From Deltaproteobacteria bacterium (GTDB lineage: Bacteria; UBA10199; DSSB01): a stretch of 8,540 bases of DNA. A model generated the notes under the pieces. That model saw nothing but the letters and a program-made list of their open reading frames with translations. It was not told where the DNA came from and did no database searches. This document shows positions 5,677 to 8,540 of this stretch, piece by piece. A program made the translations under genes and the position numbers. The stretch lies in assembly GCA_020440745.1 (NCBI GenBank), contig JAGRNM010000048.1:1-8540 (forward strand), read 5' to 3'. Every line of letters begins with the position of its first letter. Position 1 is the stretch's first letter.

Positions 5677-7155
5677 ATGAAATCTAAAGTCTTTTTGATT
5701 TTTATCTTTTTATTAATATCACAAAAAGCATGGGGAGAGACTCGCGTACTGATACGTATGCAAGAAGGTGGAGAAAGCTCTCCAAGCGTCTTACAAGGTT
5801 TATCCTTAAACGAAAATTCTTCTTTTTCTCAAAGCAACTATTTACCTGCAACGGATGTGCATGTTTTAGAAATTGAAGGCAGTGATGATATTCCTCAAGA
5901 GCTAGAAAATTTTTTAAATAACTCTCCAGAAGTTTTATATTGGGAAGAAGACAAAGAAATCGTCTCCCATTATTATCCCAACGATCCTTACTACGAAAGA
6001 CAATGGGCCGGTCAAGACATAGAAGACTTTATTGGTATTGAATCCACCTGGGGCTTAATACGCAGTGCTCCTGATGTATCCATCGCACTTTTAGATAGCG
6101 GATGTGATTTAAATCATCCAGACTTGGCTCCAAACCTTTGGACCAATCCTGGAGAGATCGCTTCTAATCAACAAGACGAAGACCATAATGGTTATATTGA
6201 CGACTATTATGGTTATGACTTTGTCAACCGAGACTCTACTCCCCAAGATGACAATGGTCACGGAACCATGGTCTTTGGCATCATGGCTGCACAAGGAGAT
6301 AATGGACAAGGCATTGCCGGAGTAGTTTGGGATACTAATGTACTGTGCCTTAAGGTGCTTAACGAAAATGAAGTAGGTAGGCTCTCCTTTGCCATAGAAG
6401 CCATTGAGTATGCTGTTAATGCTGGTGTGGATATTATTAATACTAGTTGGGGCTTTGCCGATGACCAAGGCGGCAGCCCTATTTTAGAAGAAGCTATCAC
6501 CTTAGCCCAAGAAGCAGGCATTATTTTTGTAGCTAGTGCGGGCAATAATGGCACTAACAATGATCCCATGGGACAAGGATTAGCTAACTATCCCTCTAGT
6601 TATCAACTAGACAATATTATTGCTGTAGCGGCAACTGACTCTCATGATACTTTGGCGGACTTTAGTAACTATAACGAATTAAGCGTGGACTTAGCCGCAC
6701 CTGGCGTAGGTATTTTAACCACAGCTCCCGGTGGCTATACTTATTTTACTGGCACTTCTGCCAGCGCTCCCTTTGTCAGTGGAGTAGCAGCCCTACTTTT
6801 AAGCATGAATCCCCAATGGGGCTATCAGGAGGTGATTGAACACCTTTTGGTCCATACTGACTATTTACCTGAGTTAGAAGATAAAACCCTTAGCCAAGGC
6901 CGGCTTAATCTATACAAAGCTACTAGCACTGCCCAACAAGCCGCTAACGATAGTTTAGAAGGAGGTTCAGACTCCGACGGAGATCAAGAACTCGTTGGAT
7001 TTAATAGCCAAGTGGCTGGCTGCCAATTACAAAGCCAAACCCAAGGGCAAGCCTCTACTTCTTATAGATGTTTTTATTTGATGGGCCTCATGCTTTATAT
7101 AGCTCAAGGACTTGCTTTTAAGAGAATTGCTAAGGAAAAAAATTGGGGTTTCTAA
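5677..7155 (+). CDS. Secreted subtilisin-family (S8) serine protease with Gly-Cys C-terminal tag
   Basis: A complete 492-residue exported serine endopeptidase. MKSK plus a hydrophobic core ending KAWG (1-20) forms a signal peptide. Residues about 22-95 resemble an inhibitory propeptide. The mature domain starts near PNDPYYERQWAG, a common S8 entry motif. The triad is complete: Asp140 in LLDSG, His195 in NGHGT and Ser361 in GTSASAP, with oxyanion Asn290 in SAGNNGT. An acidic calcium-loop-like insert (DEDHNGYIDD, 167-176) precedes the His motif. The catalytic domain ends near residue 415. The tail then has an acidic SDSDGDQE segment, AGCQL (Cys449), a hydrophobic stretch (about 465-481) and the basic KRIAKEK. 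This layout matches the tail of the divergently encoded 515-residue protein and suggests C-terminal sorting or anchoring. The hydrophobic part is short and contains Gly and Gln. The stop lies 16 bp from that of the convergent citramalate synthase. Substrate unknown; self-processing is inferred from the family. Confidence 0.93.
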   Translation: MKSKVFLIFIFLLISQKAWGETRVLIRMQEGGESSPSVLQGLSLNENSSFSQSNYLPATDVHVLEIEGSDDIPQELENFLNNSPEVLYWEEDKEIVSHYYPNDPYYERQWAGQDIEDFIGIESTWGLIRSAPDVSIALLDSGCDLNHPDLAPNLWTNPGEIASNQQDEDHNGYIDDYYGYDFVNRDSTPQDDNGHGTMVFGIMAAQGDNGQGIAGVVWDTNVLCLKVLNENEVGRLSFAIEAIEYAVNAGVDIINTSWGFADDQGGSPILEEAITLAQEAGIIFVASAGNNGTNNDPMGQGLANYPSSYQLDNIIAVAATDSHDTLADFSNYNELSVDLAAPGVGILTTAPGGYTYFTGTSASAPFVSGVAALLLSMNPQWGYQEVIEHLLVHTDYLPELEDKTLSQGRLNLYKATSTAQQAANDSLEGGSDSDGDQELVGFNSQVAGCQLQSQTQGQASTSYRCFYLMGLMLYIAQGLAFKRIAKEKNWGF

Positions 7156-7171
7156 AAATAAAATGATCCAT

Positions 7172-8540
7172 CTATCCTAAGACCTGACTGAGATGATACT
7201 CAAGAGCATCAGTCAAAGCCTGCCAAGAAGCCTGCAAGATATTTTCATGCACTCCTACCGTGCCCCAAGTATGCTCTCCATCTGTTGATTCAATCAAGAC
7301 TCGTACCTTGGATGCGGTTCCTGAATCACTGGGCAAAACTCTTACCTTATAATCCTTAAGTCTTACTTGTTTTAAGCTGGGGTAGAAGCGTTCTAAAGCC
7401 TTACGCAAAGCTTGATCCAAAGCATTAACCGGACCATGACCCAAAGCCGCTGTATGCTCTACAATGCCGTCTACCTCTACCAAAATAGTAGCCTCACTGA
7501 AGCTACCATCCTCGGCGATTTCTTGATCTAGGACTTTAAAGCCTAAGAGTTTAAAATGGGGTTTAAAACGCTTTAAAGCCTTTTTCATGAGGATCTCAAA
7601 ACTGGCTTCGGCTCCCTCAAACTGAAAGCCTTGATTTTCTAATTCCTTAAGCTCTTTTAATAATTGTCTCACCACAGGATCGTCTTTTTTAAAAGCAAGC
7701 CCTAGCTCCTTAGCCTTAACTAATAAATTAGAGACGCCACTAAGTTCGCTTAATAAAACTCGACGATGGTTACCCACGACCTCAGGAGCAATATGCTCAT
7801 AGGTCTTAGGATTTTTTTCCACCGCACTGACGTGAATACCTCCCTTATGGGCAAAGGCGCTTGGCCCCACAAAAGGCTGATTAAAGGGAGGAGCCATATT
7901 GGCCAACTCATAGACTAAATGACTTAAGGAGCTAAGTTTCTTTAATTGAGAAGCAGTGACAAGCTTATACCCCATCTTAAGCTGCAAGTTGGGCAAGATA
8001 GAAACCAAGTTAGCATTACCACAACGTTCACCAATACCATTAATAGTACCATGGACTTGGGTGGCTCCTGCCCGGACGCCGGCCAAACTGTTAGCCACAC
8101 CTAATTCTCCATCATTATGACAGTGGATACCGTAAGCAGCCGGCAAGCTAGAGCTAAATTCAGAAACAATCTTAAAAACTTCTTCCGGCAAAGCTCCTCC
8201 ATTGGTTTCGCAAAGCACGATCCAATCAGCTCCACCATGGAGAGCTGCCTCCAGACTCTGTCTAGCATACTTAGGATTTTCCTTATAGGCGTCAAAAAAA
8301 TGCTCAGCGTCAAAGATCACTTCAGAAACTTTTTTCTTTTTTAAATAAGCAATCGAACTTTCGATTAATTTTAAATTTTTATCCAAAGAGATTTTTAAGG
8401 CTTGTTTGACATGAAAATCCCAAGACTTACCAAAGATAGTCACGACTGGAGTTTTAGAGGCTAACAAGGCTTGAAGATTGGGATCTTCGCTGGCTTGATA
8501 CTTAGGATGAGCAGTGGACCCAAAGGCAGCCAGCTTGGCA
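7172..8540 (-). CDS. cimA: (R)-citramalate synthase, C-terminal 456 residues (runs off right edge)
   Basis: The enzyme condenses pyruvate and acetyl-CoA to (R)-citramalate, the threonine-independent entry to 2-oxobutanoate and so to isoleucine. The frame stays open to the window edge, so the TTG at 8467 is internal. Codons upstream of it read AAFGSTAHPKY and SEDPNLQALL, followed by TPVVTIFGKSWDFHV, a characteristic block of bacterial citramalate synthases. Metal-binding HCHND lies at 8125-8111, followed by VHGTINGIGERCGNANL; CETNGG and AHKGGIHVSA also fit the family. The C-terminal part (about the last 140 residues) has the LeuA-type regulatory domain, including EHTAALGHGPVNALDQALRKAL, which in the family dimerises and can bind isoleucine as inhibitor. 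About 70 N-terminal residues, including the catalytic RDG motif, lie outside the window. Isopropylmalate and homocitrate synthases are the main alternatives, but the FGS and VVTIFGKSW blocks favour citramalate synthase. The gene is convergent with the S8 protease gene. Confidence 0.9.
   Translation of the reverse strand, partial: AKLAAFGSTAHPKYQASEDPNLQALLASKTPVVTIFGKSWDFHVKQALKISLDKNLKLIESSIAYLKKKKVSEVIFDAEHFFDAYKENPKYARQSLEAALHGGADWIVLCETNGGALPEEVFKIVSEFSSSLPAAYGIHCHNDGELGVANSLAGVRAGATQVHGTINGIGERCGNANLVSILPNLQLKMGYKLVTASQLKKLSSLSHLVYELANMAPPFNQPFVGPSAFAHKGGIHVSAVEKNPKTYEHIAPEVVGNHRRVLLSELSGVSNLLVKAKELGLAFKKDDPVVRQLLKELKELENQGFQFEGAEASFEILMKKALKRFKPHFKLLGFKVLDQEIAEDGSFSEATILVEVDGIVEHTAALGHGPVNALDQALRKALERFYPSLKQVRLKDYKVRVLPSDSGTASKVRVLIESTDGEHTWGTVGVHENILQASWQALTDALEYHLSQVLG

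Noticed and set aside
6109..6569. Minus-strand frames of 119 and 103 codons inside the S8 protease gene
   Set aside because: They lie entirely antisense to the catalytic core and mirror its codon pattern; no domain or start signal supports them.
3586..7185. The 13-base string CATCTATCCTAAG occurs near 3586 and again near 7171
   Set aside because: One chance 13-base match is expected at roughly this frequency in 8.5 kb, the flanks do not match, and the second copy overlaps the end of the citramalate synthase gene.
8465..8467. TTG as the start of citramalate synthase, giving a 431-residue protein
   Set aside because: The frame continues upstream to the window edge with family-typical sequence (AAFGS, DPNLQALL), so the true start is outside the window.

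Overview
The window looks like chromosomal DNA from a Gram-negative, AT-rich bacterium (roughly 40 % G+C by eye) using the standard bacterial code: the visible genes stop at TGA, TAG and TAA. A two-half M16 peptidase, a bacterial-type citramalate synthase and secreted proteins ending in a Gly-Cys motif, a hydrophobic stretch and basic residues would fit a deltaproteobacterial or related lineage. That placement is inference; no rRNA or other marker gene is visible.

Layout from left to right. Positions 1-105 (minus) hold the first 35 codons of an NAD-dependent DNA ligase. A 194-bp gap with two GC-rich hairpins follows. A histidine phosphatase lies at 300-926 (minus), with a divergent full-length double-domain M16 metallopeptidase at 1012-3567 (plus). 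A 114-bp convergent gap with hairpins separates the peptidase from a secreted 515-residue protein at 3682-5229 (minus). A 447-bp divergent intergenic region (5230-5676) then leads to a secreted subtilisin-family protease at 5677-7155 (plus). Its stop is only 16 bp from the stop of a convergent citramalate synthase (7172-8540, minus), which runs off the right edge.

The housekeeping genes (ligase, phosphatase, citramalate synthase) show no obvious functional link to each other. The most distinctive part is the divergent pair at 3682-7155. Both proteins have N-terminal signal peptides and acidic Asp/Gly calcium-loop-like motifs. Both also end in a similar tripartite tail: a Gly-Cys-x-Leu motif, a hydrophobic segment and a basic end. 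This suggests that both are exported and perhaps handled by the same C-terminal sorting machinery, which is not encoded here. The 515-residue protein also seems to carry a carbohydrate-binding-like beta-sandwich inserted into another beta module. I saw no tRNA, rRNA, CRISPR array, insertion sequence, integrase or phage gene, and nothing that amounts to a clear new multi-gene system.
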